DNA of 64,000 nucleotides from JAGNZR01 sp051656905. Lineage in GTDB: Bacteria > Fusobacteriota > Fusobacteriia > Fusobacteriales > Fusobacteriaceae. This document shows, piece after piece, positions 42,680 to 52,075 of this stretch (position 1 is the stretch's first letter; every line of letters begins with the position of its first letter). The translations under genes and the position numbers were made by a program. Under the pieces are notes generated by a model. The model saw nothing but the letters and a program-made list of their open reading frames with translations. It searched no databases and was not told the origin of the DNA. The stretch covers positions 1-64,000 of the forward strand of contig JBOFJQ010000043.1 in assembly GCA_051656905.1 (NCBI GenBank), given 5' to 3'.

Positions 42680-45600
42680 ATGAATAATTTTAAAATAATT
42701 TTAGATAAAAATTTTAATAAAAAATTAAACTCTTTTGTAGTAGAAATCTCAGCACTATTAGGATTTAATTCAGTAGCAATGGAATTTCCTATTGTAGAAC
42801 TAAAAGAAAATATAGAGGGGAATATATGTAATCATATAAGGAAAGATAGTTGTATAAATAGTGAAGACAAGAAGTTTATTTATATAAAAGAAGCTAATAT
42901 CAATGATAAAAGTAGTATTAACTGTGAGAAAAATACCATTGAAATCAGTGTTGGAAATGATGAGAAAGAGTTAATAAAGAAATTAGCTCAAGATTTCAAA
43001 GAGATTTTTAAAATAAAAAAAGATGATAGAAGAATAACAAGAGAGGAATTAGATTTTTCTACAGAAGAGCTTGATAAAATAAGATATGAAAACAAAATAT
43101 CTCTATATGAAAACATTAGAAAAGAGGGATTAGAATCTTTATTTAAAAATGGATATTTAAATAAAGACGAAGATAATGACTTATTACCTGATGAGATAGA
43201 TATAAAATTAATAGTGAATGATACTTTAAAAAAAGAAGAGATTATAGCTCTCTCAAATATAGCTGCAAGATTGGCTATGGATGTTACAGCTTATTCTTAT
43301 CCCATTACAATAGAGAGTGACGATTCTATAAATAATATATTTTTGGTAAAAGGGACTGATAAAGAAGAGGAAAAAGGTCTAAAATTAGATGGAAATAAAA
43401 GAACTGAAATTTACTTATGTGAATCTTTAGATAAGCTTATTCCTTTTTCAAGTTATATATGTGAAGAATATAATAATATTGATTTTGATAAGAGTTTTTC
43501 TATAGATTTAAATAAAGAAAAAAAGATAGAAGAAGTAAAAAATAATGTATCTGAAAATGCTTTGAATATTTCAAAGACTAATCAAAAAATACATGAAAAA
43601 GAATATAAATTGCAGTGGGAAGGGGACGAAATCAAATCTATATTTGAAAAAGAGTTTATTCCACAAATTAAAAAAGGCGATTTAGTAAGAATAGAGGCAG
43701 CATTAAGTGAAAACATAGAAGTTAGGGAAGAGTTAAAAATTCAATTAAAAAATATATTAAGCCAAGCAGGAGGTGAAATAGAGAGTTTTAATTTATATTG
43801 TGCTTATAAACAAGGATATAGCTGGTTAGATGAAAAAATAGTAAAGAAAATAACTGATAATACTTCAACTAAAATTTCAAAAATAGATATAGAATTTAAA
43901 GCTTTTTTACCAAAGGGAGAGACTCAGTGGTTAGATGAAAGTGGTGCTATGCCAACGTATAATATTTCTAGCAAAGATACTCCAAATAAATGGTTTGACC
44001 TTCCGCTTAGATATTTGCAAGAGCTTTATCCTATAGATGATATTTTAAGTGAAAAATTAAATATGAGTAGAGATGATATAAAATTCCTTTTGTATAAAGG
44101 GGAAGAGGATATAACATATAGAGTAACGGTATATGATGATAAAGGTGATATAGTTTTACAAGAGGGTTATAAGGCTGAAAATTCGGAAAGATCTTACTTA
44201 GATAGTTATCCCAACTTGGGACTTGTACACCCTTGCACAGGTTACATAAAAATATATAAAAACGATGAATTAATAATAAATAAAAATATAAAAACTGATT
44301 TAGAGAATATTTGGGGAATTTACCAAGGAGATATACTACCCTTTTGTAAAAATTTTATTCTTGAAAAAACAGGAGGGGTACCAAGTACTTCATTACAGCC
44401 ATTTTTTTCTCAATTACGGTTAGATATTGGTGTTAGTGAACCAAATATAAAGTTAAATGTAAGAGAGGATTTAATATCTTCTATTGATGCTTTTCATGAA
44501 GATATATACTTTGTAGGAAGTGATTTTTTTAAGCAATTAGGACAGAATATTACAGGTGAAATTTTGGATGCACCTGGGCTAATTCTTCCTATAATAAAAG
44601 AGAAAGATGGGGCTCCTTATTTAAAATTTACTCTTTATGATGTTGAAAAAAATAATGAAGATTTAAAAGAGAATAAAAATCAAGAAAATCAAGAAAAAGA
44701 AGATACAGTTAAAGTTAAAAGTATTAAAATGGATGAAATGAAAATAGGTGGAGAGATAACTTTAATTGCTAACAATAGGATTGAATTAGTAAAATATAAT
44801 CAAGAGATAAAGGAAAATTTAGAAAATAAATTTGTTGGAAGTACTAAGCCTGATAAAAATACTGAATATAAGAAAAATAGGAAAATAGATATTGCTGATA
44901 TAGATATTTATGAAAATTCAGTTATTGGATATAAAGAGTATCTAGAAATAATAGAGCAATTAAAACAGGTAGAGGAGCTAATAGTAAAAACAATAGGTGT
45001 AAGTTATGGTAATAGAGAGATTCATTCTATAGAGTTTAAACCTAAATACAGAGGATATGTTTCAAGAAATAAATTAATAAACAATAGACCTGTATTTTTT
45101 ATTAATTGTCGTCATCATGCAAATGAATTATCATCAACAAATACAGCGTTTATGCTAGTGAGAGAGATACTTAAAAATGAAAAATATAAGAATCTAACAG
45201 AAGAGTTAAACTTAGTAATAATACCTTTTGAAAATGCAGATGGAGCAGCTATTCATTATGAACTTCAAAAAGATAATCCAAACTGGATTCTTCACATTGC
45301 AAGGTTTAATTCACTTGGAAAAGAATTCGCAGCAGAATATCATAAGGATGACACTATTCACACAGAAGCAAAAGCTTTTACAAAGGTGTGGAGAGAATGG
45401 CTACCTGATGTAATAACAGACAATCATGGAGTACCAAGTCACGAGTGGTCACAACAATTTTCAGGATATACATCTCCAGTATTTAAAGGGTTTTGGTTGC
45501 CAAGATCTCTTATTTATGGATATTTTTGGTGGCTAAAAGATGAGATGTTTAAAGGAAATGAAAAATTATCTAAAAAAATGGAGAGTATAGTTGCAAAGTC

Positions 45601-45985
45601 AATTAATGCTCATGAAGAGATTAGGGTGTTAAATACAGATTGGAGAAATAGATTTGAAAAATATGCAAATTCATGGCTTCCAAATTTATTTCCAGCAGAT
45701 TATTTTGAGAACTTAATTATGTATTGGATTCCATTCCAATTTGATTTTAATCATAAATATACTAATATAAAATATCCGTGGATTACATCTGTTTTATTCA
45801 CAAGTGAAGTAGCAGATGAGACAGCTCAAGGTGATTATTTAAATCTTTGTGCAAGAACGCATTTTTACCATAATATAGCAACTATAGACATGCTTGCAAC
45901 AACTAAATTATGCTATGATAACGAGGTAATAAATAGTGAAAATGGCATTAAAATAAGGGATATTAGAGTGAGACCTATCCTCTAA
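42680..45985 (+). CDS. Large M14-family zinc carboxypeptidase-like protein
   Basis: The product is about 1,101 residues. The C-terminal third (about 745-1095) is an M14 peptidase domain: zinc motif HANE (H813, E816) in NCRHHANELSS, third ligand candidate H916 in DNHGVPSHEW, and a VNARAHFYHN-like NLCARTHFYHN near the end. The first 740 residues hold no recognised catalytic motif. They show a repeated short alpha/beta pattern (AMEFPIVELKENI near 35 and TAYSYPITIESDD near 205), an acidic linker and a beta-rich part. No signal peptide is evident, so it is presumably cytosolic. An in-frame ATG at 42641 lacks a ribosome site, whereas AGGTGAT precedes ATG 42680. Confidence 0.82.
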   Translation: MNNFKIILDKNFNKKLNSFVVEISALLGFNSVAMEFPIVELKENIEGNICNHIRKDSCINSEDKKFIYIKEANINDKSSINCEKNTIEISVGNDEKELIKKLAQDFKEIFKIKKDDRRITREELDFSTEELDKIRYENKISLYENIRKEGLESLFKNGYLNKDEDNDLLPDEIDIKLIVNDTLKKEEIIALSNIAARLAMDVTAYSYPITIESDDSINNIFLVKGTDKEEEKGLKLDGNKRTEIYLCESLDKLIPFSSYICEEYNNIDFDKSFSIDLNKEKKIEEVKNNVSENALNISKTNQKIHEKEYKLQWEGDEIKSIFEKEFIPQIKKGDLVRIEAALSENIEVREELKIQLKNILSQAGGEIESFNLYCAYKQGYSWLDEKIVKKITDNTSTKISKIDIEFKAFLPKGETQWLDESGAMPTYNISSKDTPNKWFDLPLRYLQELYPIDDILSEKLNMSRDDIKFLLYKGEEDITYRVTVYDDKGDIVLQEGYKAENSERSYLDSYPNLGLVHPCTGYIKIYKNDELIINKNIKTDLENIWGIYQGDILPFCKNFILEKTGGVPSTSLQPFFSQLRLDIGVSEPNIKLNVREDLISSIDAFHEDIYFVGSDFFKQLGQNITGEILDAPGLILPIIKEKDGAPYLKFTLYDVEKNNEDLKENKNQENQEKEDTVKVKSIKMDEMKIGGEITLIANNRIELVKYNQEIKENLENKFVGSTKPDKNTEYKKNRKIDIADIDIYENSVIGYKEYLEIIEQLKQVEELIVKTIGVSYGNREIHSIEFKPKYRGYVSRNKLINNRPVFFINCRHHANELSSTNTAFMLVREILKNEKYKNLTEELNLVIIPFENADGAAIHYELQKDNPNWILHIARFNSLGKEFAAEYHKDDTIHTEAKAFTKVWREWLPDVITDNHGVPSHEWSQQFSGYTSPVFKGFWLPRSLIYGYFWWLKDEMFKGNEKLSKKMESIVAKSINAHEEIRVLNTDWRNRFEKYANSWLPNLFPADYFENLIMYWIPFQFDFNHKYTNIKYPWITSVLFTSEVADETAQGDYLNLCARTHFYHNIATIDMLATTKLCYDNEVINSENGIKIRDIRVRPIL

Positions 45986-46044
45986 AAATTAGTTAATCTA
46001 AATATTCATTTAAAATAATTTATGAAAATAAATAAGAAAAACTA

Positions 46045-46073
46045 TTGACAGTTTTAGATAAGTTTTGTATAAT
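46045..46073 (+). promoter_or_regulatory. Consensus promoter before the short structured transcript
   Basis: TTGACA (46045-46050) and TATAAT (46068-46073) are both perfect consensus hexamers with the ideal 17-bp spacing. It is the strongest promoter in the window by sequence. Confidence 0.85.
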
Positions 46074-46079
46074 CTACAC

Positions 46080-46192
46080 TAGCGAATGAATAAAATAATT
46101 CGTAAAAAATTTAATTTAATATGCGTTTTATATAAAAAAAGCATATTTATATAAACAAAAACTCCAAGGCGATTTTTTTTTTCGCCTTTTTT
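46080..46192 (+). ncRNA. Putative attenuator leader or small RNA
   Basis: Transcription from the consensus promoter would start near 46080 and meet an intrinsic terminator at 46166-46192, giving about 110 nt. Two further stems are possible: GCGAAT (46082-46087) with ATTCGT (46098-46103), and AATATGC (46118-46124) with GCATATT (46141-46147). There is no ORF with a plausible ribosome site. It is either a free small RNA or a regulatory leader for the DUF1846 gene that starts 40 bp later. It matches no RNA family I can name. Confidence 0.5.
46166..46192 (+). terminator. Intrinsic terminator upstream of the DUF1846 gene
   Basis: AAGGCGA (46166-46172) pairs with TCGCCTT (46182-46188) around a T-rich loop, followed by T6. 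It ends before the gene's ribosome site GGAGGAG, so read-through is needed if the same promoter serves the gene. Confidence 0.75.
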
Positions 46193-46232
46193 ATTTGTAA
46201 TTTAAAATGTATTATTATGGAGGAGAGGAATT

Positions 46233-47744
46233 ATGAAAATTGGTTTTGATAATGAAAAATATCTAGCGGAGCAATCGAAGTATATACTAGAGAGGGTTAA
46301 TAATTATGATAAACTTTATCTTGAATTTGGAGGTAAATTATTACAAGATCTTCATGCTAAGAGAGTTTTGCCTGGATTTGATGAGAATGTAAAAATAAAA
46401 CTTCTTCATAAATTAAAAGAGAAGGTAGAAGTTATTATCTGTGTTTATGCAGGAGATATCGAAAGAAATAAAATCAGAGGAGACTTTGGTATAACTTACG
46501 ATATGGATGTTTTAAGATTAATAGATGAATTAAGAGGATATGAATTAGAGGTTAATAGTGTAGTAATAACTAGATATGACAATCAACCTGCTACAAATGT
46601 TTTTATTAATAAATTAGAGCACAGAGGGATAAAAGTATATAAGCATAAATCAACAAAAGGGTACCCTACAGATGTAGATACTATAGTAAGTGATGAAGGT
46701 TACGGAGCTAACCCTTATGTAGAAACAACAAAGCCAATAGTTGTAGTTACAGCACCAGGACCTGGAAGTGGAAAATTAGGAACTTGTTTAAGCCAGTTAT
46801 ATCATGATTTCAGACAAGGTAGAGTCTCTGGATACTCAAAATTTGAAACTTTCCCAGTATGGAATGTACCTTTAAAGCACCCATTAAATATAGCTTATGA
46901 AGCAGCAACTGTAGATTTAAAAGATATAAATATGATCGATCCATTCCACTTAGAAGCTTATGGTGAGGTTGCAATAAACTACAATAGAGATATAGAAGCT
47001 TTCCCACTTTTAAGAAGAATAATAGAGAAAATTACAGGTAAAGAATCAACATATAAATCTCCAACTGATATGGGAGTAAATAGAGTAGGATACGGAATTA
47101 CAGATGATGCTATTGTAAGAGAAGCATCAGAACAAGAGATAATCAGAAGATATTTCAAAACAAGATGTGAGTATAAAAAAGGTTATATTGATAAAGAGGC
47201 ATTAAACATTTCAAAACGTATAATGGATGATGTAAATTTAAAAGAAACAGATAGAAAGGTTGTTGAAATAGCTCGTCAAACATTAGAAAGAGTTAAAGAA
47301 GAGAATTCTGAATGTGATGGAATTAATTCAACTTTAGCATTAGAGTTACCAAATGGTCATATTGTTACAGGAAAACATTCTGAAACTATGGATGCCCCTT
47401 CAGCAGCAATATTAAATGCTATTAAGTATTTAGCACATTTAGATGACGATTTACATATATTATCACCAATTGTTTTAAATCCAATTTTAAAACTAAAATC
47501 AGTAACATTGAAAAACAGAGTAACTTCACTTGATTGTGAAGATATATTAATAACGTTAAGTATTTGTGCAGCAACAAATCCAGCAGTTCAATTAGCTATG
47601 GATAAATTATCTTTACTTAAAGGTGGACAAGCTCATTCAACAACTATTTTAGGAAAGAATGATGAGCAGATATTTAGAAAATTAGGAATAGATGTAACAT
47701 GTGATCCTGAGTTTCCTACTGAGAACTTATATTATAACGAATAA
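46233..47744 (+). CDS. DUF1846 family protein
   Basis: The 503-residue cytosolic protein belongs to the well conserved DUF1846 family. Characteristic stretches are IGFDNEKYLAEQS at the start, LEFGGKLLQDLHAKRVLPGF, ITRYDNQPATNVFINKLE, and VVTAPGPGSGKLGTCLSQLYHDF, which contains a glycine-rich nucleotide-loop-like segment. The family has solved structures but no agreed function that I can state with confidence. GGAGGAG precedes the ATG. It is preceded by the terminator-containing leader, which may control its expression. Confidence 0.9.
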   Translation: MKIGFDNEKYLAEQSKYILERVNNYDKLYLEFGGKLLQDLHAKRVLPGFDENVKIKLLHKLKEKVEVIICVYAGDIERNKIRGDFGITYDMDVLRLIDELRGYELEVNSVVITRYDNQPATNVFINKLEHRGIKVYKHKSTKGYPTDVDTIVSDEGYGANPYVETTKPIVVVTAPGPGSGKLGTCLSQLYHDFRQGRVSGYSKFETFPVWNVPLKHPLNIAYEAATVDLKDINMIDPFHLEAYGEVAINYNRDIEAFPLLRRIIEKITGKESTYKSPTDMGVNRVGYGITDDAIVREASEQEIIRRYFKTRCEYKKGYIDKEALNISKRIMDDVNLKETDRKVVEIARQTLERVKEENSECDGINSTLALELPNGHIVTGKHSETMDAPSAAILNAIKYLAHLDDDLHILSPIVLNPILKLKSVTLKNRVTSLDCEDILITLSICAATNPAVQLAMDKLSLLKGGQAHSTTILGKNDEQIFRKLGIDVTCDPEFPTENLYYNE

Positions 47745-47762
47745 GAGGGTAGATTTAGAGTA

Positions 47763-47885
47763 AGACTTAGGGCAGACTTAGACAGTTTCACGAAAATAGT
47801 GCTACCACCCTTGCGTTGGTGTACTTCGTACAATGCACTTGGGATTATCGCAATTATTTTCTTAGAAAATGTCTAAGTCCCAAGA
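47763..47885. repeat. Structured hairpin element
   Basis: GACTTAGACA (47775-47784) pairs perfectly with TGTCTAAGTC (47870-47879). Inside, GAAAATA (47792-47798) pairs with TATTTTC (47855-47861). The tip holds GTAC-ttc-GTAC (47821-47831) flanked by GCGTTG and CAATGC. There is no coding potential. It lies between the DUF1846 stop and its terminator. GAAAA/TTTTC boundaries recall the hairpin repeats near the window start, but the inner sequence differs, so common origin is uncertain. Confidence 0.6.
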
Positions 47886-47925
47886 TTTAGAGATTAGAGA
47901 TATAATAAATTTATATAAAAATAGA

Positions 47926-47959
47926 AAAATCTTGTAGTTTAATTGCTACAAGATTTTTT
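47926..47959. terminator. Terminator between the DUF1846 gene and msrA
   Basis: AAAATCTTGTAG (47926-47937) pairs with CTACAAGATTTT around an 8-nt loop, followed by T-rich sequence. The A-rich 5' side lets it serve the minus-strand msrA gene too. Confidence 0.8.
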
Positions 47960-48060
47960 GTTTTTTGATTAATTATTAAATAAAGTAGTTATTAAATAAA
48001 TTAGTTTTGAAAATGGTTCGTTGCTTAATTTAATTTAATTGATTTTTAATAATTATAGAT

Positions 48061-48594
48061 TTAGATAGAAGTAATATTTTTAGATTTTGCATCTTTACTT
48101 TTTTTGAGTGTTTCTATTTCAGAAAGACAATGGCAATATCCATTTGGATTTTTTATTAGATAGTCTTGGTGATACTCTTCTGCAATGTAGAAGTTTTCAA
48201 GAGGAAGAATTTCAGTAACTATTTTTTTTGAATAGTTTTTTTGAATTTCATCTTTGAAAGATTCGATAATACTCTTGTATGAGTTATTTTCTGTTAAGTA
48301 GTATATGCTTGTTCTATATTGTGATCCAATATCATTTCCTTGTCTATTAATAACTGTTGGGTCTATAAGTTCAAAAAAATGATGTAAAAGTTTAGTTAAT
48401 GGAAGTATAGTTTCATCAAATGTGATTCTTACTGCTTCTGTTGAAAAGGTTTTACCTGTACAAACCATTTCATATGAGGGATTAGTGACTGAACTATTAG
48501 CATATCCTACTTCAGTATCAGTAACCCCATTTAAATTTTGGAAATAGTTTTCTACTCCCCAAAAACAACCACCGGCTAAAAAGATAACTCCCAT
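48061..48594 (-). CDS. msrA: Peptide-methionine (S)-S-oxide reductase
   Basis: The 177-residue enzyme repairs oxidised methionine. The catalytic Cys10 sits in the signature GGCFWG. EVGYANSSVTNPSYEMVCTG and the HFFELIDPT and NRQGNDIGSQYRTSIYY blocks are typical. The C-terminal GYCHC cysteines can act as resolving residues. No fused MsrB domain is present. It is a single gene with its own ribosome site AGGAGG. Confidence 0.95.
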   Translation of the reverse strand: MGVIFLAGGCFWGVENYFQNLNGVTDTEVGYANSSVTNPSYEMVCTGKTFSTEAVRITFDETILPLTKLLHHFFELIDPTVINRQGNDIGSQYRTSIYYLTENNSYKSIIESFKDEIQKNYSKKIVTEILPLENFYIAEEYHQDYLIKNPNGYCHCLSEIETLKKSKDAKSKNITSI

Positions 48595-48692
48595 ATGCTT
48601 CCTCCTATAAAAATTGATTAATTAAAAAAAGTTTAATTAAAGGTTTAATTAAATGCTCAATTAATAAAAAATACAGTTAAAATTAATTAATT

Positions 48693-49436
48693 TTATATTT
48701 CTAAAGGTCTTAAAGATTTTCTTAATTTCAAGAAATTATTTAGTCTCTCTTCAGATGAATTGATGATTAATTCTTCTGGGAAATTAACTTCTTCAATTAT
48801 TTTTTCTACTTCATTAAAGACACCAATTTGAAGAGAAAAATGAGAGTCAGAACCAAAAGAAATAAAACATCCCTCTTTTTTAGCAAGTTCTGCAAGTTTT
48901 AAACAATTAGGTGTAGATCCTTTTCTTGAACCTGGTGATAGTAAAGATGTATTATTAAGTTCAATAGCAACATTGCACTCTTTAGCGACTTTAACAACTT
49001 CTTCATAGTTAATAGGAAACTTTGGATTTCCTAAATGAACTGCAATATCAATTTTTTGAGATCTCATAAGATTGATAATAGCTCTAGTATTTCTCTCTGT
49101 ATCAAGAGTTTCGCCGTACTGTGGAACATCATGAAAGCCACCAATGATAATATCCATTCTTTTAAATATTTGTTGGTTAATATCAATGTTAGCATTGTCG
49201 TCTAAAATATTAGTTTCAACACCTTTTAAAATACGAACTCCATCTACGTATTCAGGAATAACATCCATGTTAGCAAGTCCCCACCAGTGAGGGCTATCTT
49301 GTAGTGCTGGACCATGGTTTGTAATAGCTATAGTTGTCATGCCTTTATTTTTTGCTGATCTAATATTTTCTTCTAATGTGCTGTAAGCATGAGGATTTAC
49401 ATTTGTGTGAATGTGTAAGTCGATTTTATAATTCAT
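48693..49436 (-). CDS. PHP-domain phosphatase (YcdX-like)
   Basis: The 247-residue metal-dependent phosphoesterase has the PHP motifs DLHIHTN (HxH), ITNHGP, GGFHDVP, VHLGNP and FGSDSHF, with ligands placed as in YcdX-type phosphatases. The WWGLANMDVIP segment is also family-typical. Its substrate is unknown. It lies 39 bp downstream of the M18 aminopeptidase gene on the same strand, with a possible shared transcript. Confidence 0.88.
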   Translation of the reverse strand: MNYKIDLHIHTNVNPHAYSTLEENIRSAKNKGMTTIAITNHGPALQDSPHWWGLANMDVIPEYVDGVRILKGVETNILDDNANIDINQQIFKRMDIIIGGFHDVPQYGETLDTERNTRAIINLMRSQKIDIAVHLGNPKFPINYEEVVKVAKECNVAIELNNTSLLSPGSRKGSTPNCLKLAELAKKEGCFISFGSDSHFSLQIGVFNEVEKIIEEVNFPEELIINSSEERLNNFLKLRKSLRPLEI

Positions 49437-49475
49437 AATTCCACCTTTTTAAATTTAATAATTTATATATTAAGA

Positions 49476-50774
49476 CTATTTAGTTAAAGAGTAGAAAGAT
49501 TTTAATAATTCTTTCAAGTCATAAATATCTTCTGTACCTGCTGTTTCTCTTATTGAGTGCATAGACAACATAGGAATTCCAAGGTCTATTGTAGCTATAT
49601 CTAAATGCCCAATAGATAGAGGTCCTAAAGTGCTTCCACCTCTTTCATCAGAGTGATTAACAAACTCTTGAATTTTAATATTATTTTCTTTAGCTAAAGC
49701 TTTTATAATTGAACTTGAAAAAGCGTCTGTAGAATATGATTTATTAGCACTATGTTTTATTACTACTCCATTATTAAGTTTAGGTTTATTAGTAATGTCA
49801 GTTTTTCCAGTTTTAGCTGGGTGAATTGCATGTGCTCCATCAACTGAAATTGCAAATGAGTTATATATCGCTTGGTAAAAATCTTCTTTTGATTTACCAA
49901 GAGCTAGAGATAATCTTTCTAAGATATTTAGCATTAAATTACTATCTGCACCTTGACTTGATCTAGAACCACACTCTTCATTATCAAAACATCCTAGAAC
50001 ATTGATTCCATTTGTAGAAGGAGTTTCTAAAATAGCAAATAATCCAGCAAAAGTAGATGCTAAATTGTCGATTTTTGGACTATTGATAAATTCATTGTTA
50101 TTACCAAAAACTATCCCTTTAGAAATATCATAAAGGAATAATTCAGAATCTAAGATATCATCTTTATGTATATTTGAATTATTTATAATTAAATCAAGAA
50201 GTAAATCATTTTGATTTATGTTAGAATTTATAAGAGATATTAAAGGTAACATGTCATTTTGTTTAGTTAATTTTATCCCTTCATTTACCTCTCTATTTTG
50301 GTGAATAGCAACATTAGGAATAACAAGAAGAGGTCTATCAACATCAAATAAAATTGTTTTTGGCTTTAGAATAGAGTCACCTTTAACAAGAACTCTACCT
50401 GCAATAGAAAGAGGTCTATCTAACCATGTATTAAGAATTGGTCCACCGTAAACTTCAGTATTAAATCTGATATATGAATTTTCAACAGTAGAAACAGGAT
50501 TTGGTTTTACTTTAAACCCTGGAGTATCTGTATGGTTCATTGTAATTTTAAAGAATAAGTCATTTAAATTATTTGGAATAGATAGAGCTATTAAAGCAGA
50601 ATCTCCTCTTTTTATATAGTAATTAGCGCCTAAAGATATGTCCCATTTCTCATTAAGTTTTAATTCTTGATATTTTTTTTCTTTCAATTGATCTTCTAGT
50701 AGTTTAACTGTGTGAAAAACTGATTTACTTTTATGAGTAAACTCTAAAAAATTTTCTACAAACTGCTTTTTCAT
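49476..50774 (-). CDS. apeB: M18-family aminopeptidase
   Basis: The 432-residue dinuclear zinc aminopeptidase has metal and catalytic residues in MNHTDTPGFKVKP (His, Asp), FDNEECGSRSSQGADS (catalytic and ligand Glu), SVDGAHAIHP (Asp) and the terminal MLSMHSIRETAGTED (His). The length and order match bacterial M18 enzymes such as ApeB/PepC-like proteins. It removes N-terminal acidic or neutral residues from peptides. AAGGAG precedes the ATG. Confidence 0.93.
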   Translation of the reverse strand: MKKQFVENFLEFTHKSKSVFHTVKLLEDQLKEKKYQELKLNEKWDISLGANYYIKRGDSALIALSIPNNLNDLFFKITMNHTDTPGFKVKPNPVSTVENSYIRFNTEVYGGPILNTWLDRPLSIAGRVLVKGDSILKPKTILFDVDRPLLVIPNVAIHQNREVNEGIKLTKQNDMLPLISLINSNINQNDLLLDLIINNSNIHKDDILDSELFLYDISKGIVFGNNNEFINSPKIDNLASTFAGLFAILETPSTNGINVLGCFDNEECGSRSSQGADSNLMLNILERLSLALGKSKEDFYQAIYNSFAISVDGAHAIHPAKTGKTDITNKPKLNNGVVIKHSANKSYSTDAFSSSIIKALAKENNIKIQEFVNHSDERGGSTLGPLSIGHLDIATIDLGIPMLSMHSIRETAGTEDIYDLKELLKSFYSLTK

Positions 50775-50833
50775 AAAAACTCCTTTAATATTTTATAGTT
50801 CAGTGGTATTTTTTATAAAATTAAAAATTAATT

Positions 50834-51877
50834 TTAAAACGTAAGTTGATCGTAGATATTTTTAGTCAGATTTGTTACTGATAACCCTGCCAATCGAATA
50901 TTGGTAAAGTCTTCTATCTCACTGAAAAGATTCTCAAACATATCATATAGAATAACCCTATCATTTGTATGTTTGTTTAGAGAAGTAGAGCGAGTAATTA
51001 GAGTAAAATCACTATACTTTAATTTAAGTATAAGTGTTTTAGCATAAAACTTTTCTTCTATTAACTTATCATATACCTTTTGGAAAACATCGTCAAGTTC
51101 TCTTCTAACATCTTCTTCTGTAGAAAGGGGGAATCTATAGGTATTTTCTGTACCAATAGAGTGGGCTTTTCTTTCATTTTCTACTTCACTGTCATCAATT
51201 CCTCTAGAGTAATAATATAGTAATAAAGCTCTTGAAGATGAATATTTTTTTTCTAATTGGAAGTAAGGTATATTGTGAATATCTTTTACTTTTTCAATTC
51301 CGTCTTTTAAAAGTTCAACTTCTAGTTTTTTTCCAACACCTGGTAATTCTCTTATAGATCTATTTTCCATATATTTTACAAAATCTTCACTATTATTAAA
51401 AATGTAAATCCCACCTGGTTTATTTATGTCGCTAGCTATTTTAGCACTTAATTTGTTATAACCTATACCTACTGAGCAAGATAAACCTGTTATCTCTTTT
51501 AACCTTTCTTTAAATTTATTTGCAAAATAAAGTTTTGAAGGATATTTTTCAATGATACCAGTTAAATCTAAATAACCTTCATCTAGAGAAATGAACTCAA
51601 CTTTATCTGTAATTTTTTTTACTAATTCTTGTATCGTTTCAGAGACTTTGAAATAAAGTTCTTTATTTACAGGAACAACTTTTAAGTTAGGGCATAATTT
51701 TTTAGCTAAAAATACAGGCATAGCAGATCTAACACCAAATTTTCTCGCGCTATAACTAGCTGTACATATAACCCCTTCTCCTACAACAAAAGGAACATCT
51801 TTTAATTTTGGATTTTCTCTAATTTCAACAGAGGCAAAATATGAGTCCATATCATAGTGGACGATTGTACGCTTCAT
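50834..51877 (-). CDS. dinB: DNA polymerase IV (Y family)
   Basis: The 347-residue translesion polymerase has a palm start HYDMDSYFASVEIR with the first metal Asp, SARKFGVRSAMP, and the second acidic site FISLDEGYLD. The helix-hairpin-helix thumb follows (RELPGVGKKLEVELL), then the little-finger domain (IGTENTYRFPLSTEED). No typical C-terminal beta-clamp motif QLxLF stands out, although the protein ends in YDQLTF, which may serve. AGGAGGTG precedes the ATG. An extended -10 TGG-TATAAT on the minus strand (complement of 51928-51936) is its likely promoter. Confidence 0.94.
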   Translation of the reverse strand: MKRTIVHYDMDSYFASVEIRENPKLKDVPFVVGEGVICTASYSARKFGVRSAMPVFLAKKLCPNLKVVPVNKELYFKVSETIQELVKKITDKVEFISLDEGYLDLTGIIEKYPSKLYFANKFKERLKEITGLSCSVGIGYNKLSAKIASDINKPGGIYIFNNSEDFVKYMENRSIRELPGVGKKLEVELLKDGIEKVKDIHNIPYFQLEKKYSSSRALLLYYYSRGIDDSEVENERKAHSIGTENTYRFPLSTEEDVRRELDDVFQKVYDKLIEEKFYAKTLILKLKYSDFTLITRSTSLNKHTNDRVILYDMFENLFSEIEDFTNIRLAGLSVTNLTKNIYDQLTF

Positions 51878-51907
51878 TTCAACACCTCCTTGTTTATAAG
51901 GGATAAT

Positions 51908-51936
51908 ATAATATATGCATTACATATATTATACCA
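51908..51936 (-). promoter_or_regulatory. dinB promoter with adjacent palindrome
   Basis: A minus-strand extended -10 TGG-TATAAT lies at the complement of 51928-51936. It overlaps a perfect 10-bp inverted repeat, ATAATATATG (51908-51917) and CATATATTAT (51923-51932), which would cover the start of transcription. No recognisable LexA box was found. Confidence 0.4.
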
Positions 51937-52075
51937 GTTTTTAACATTTTTATGGATTAAAAAAATAAAATTTTTAAAAAATAAAAATGATTATACAAAT
52001 TTTATAAGTAAATATTTTATAATTGAGAATAATAAATTTTGATTATATCATTTTTTTTATTGAGGAGGGTATTTT

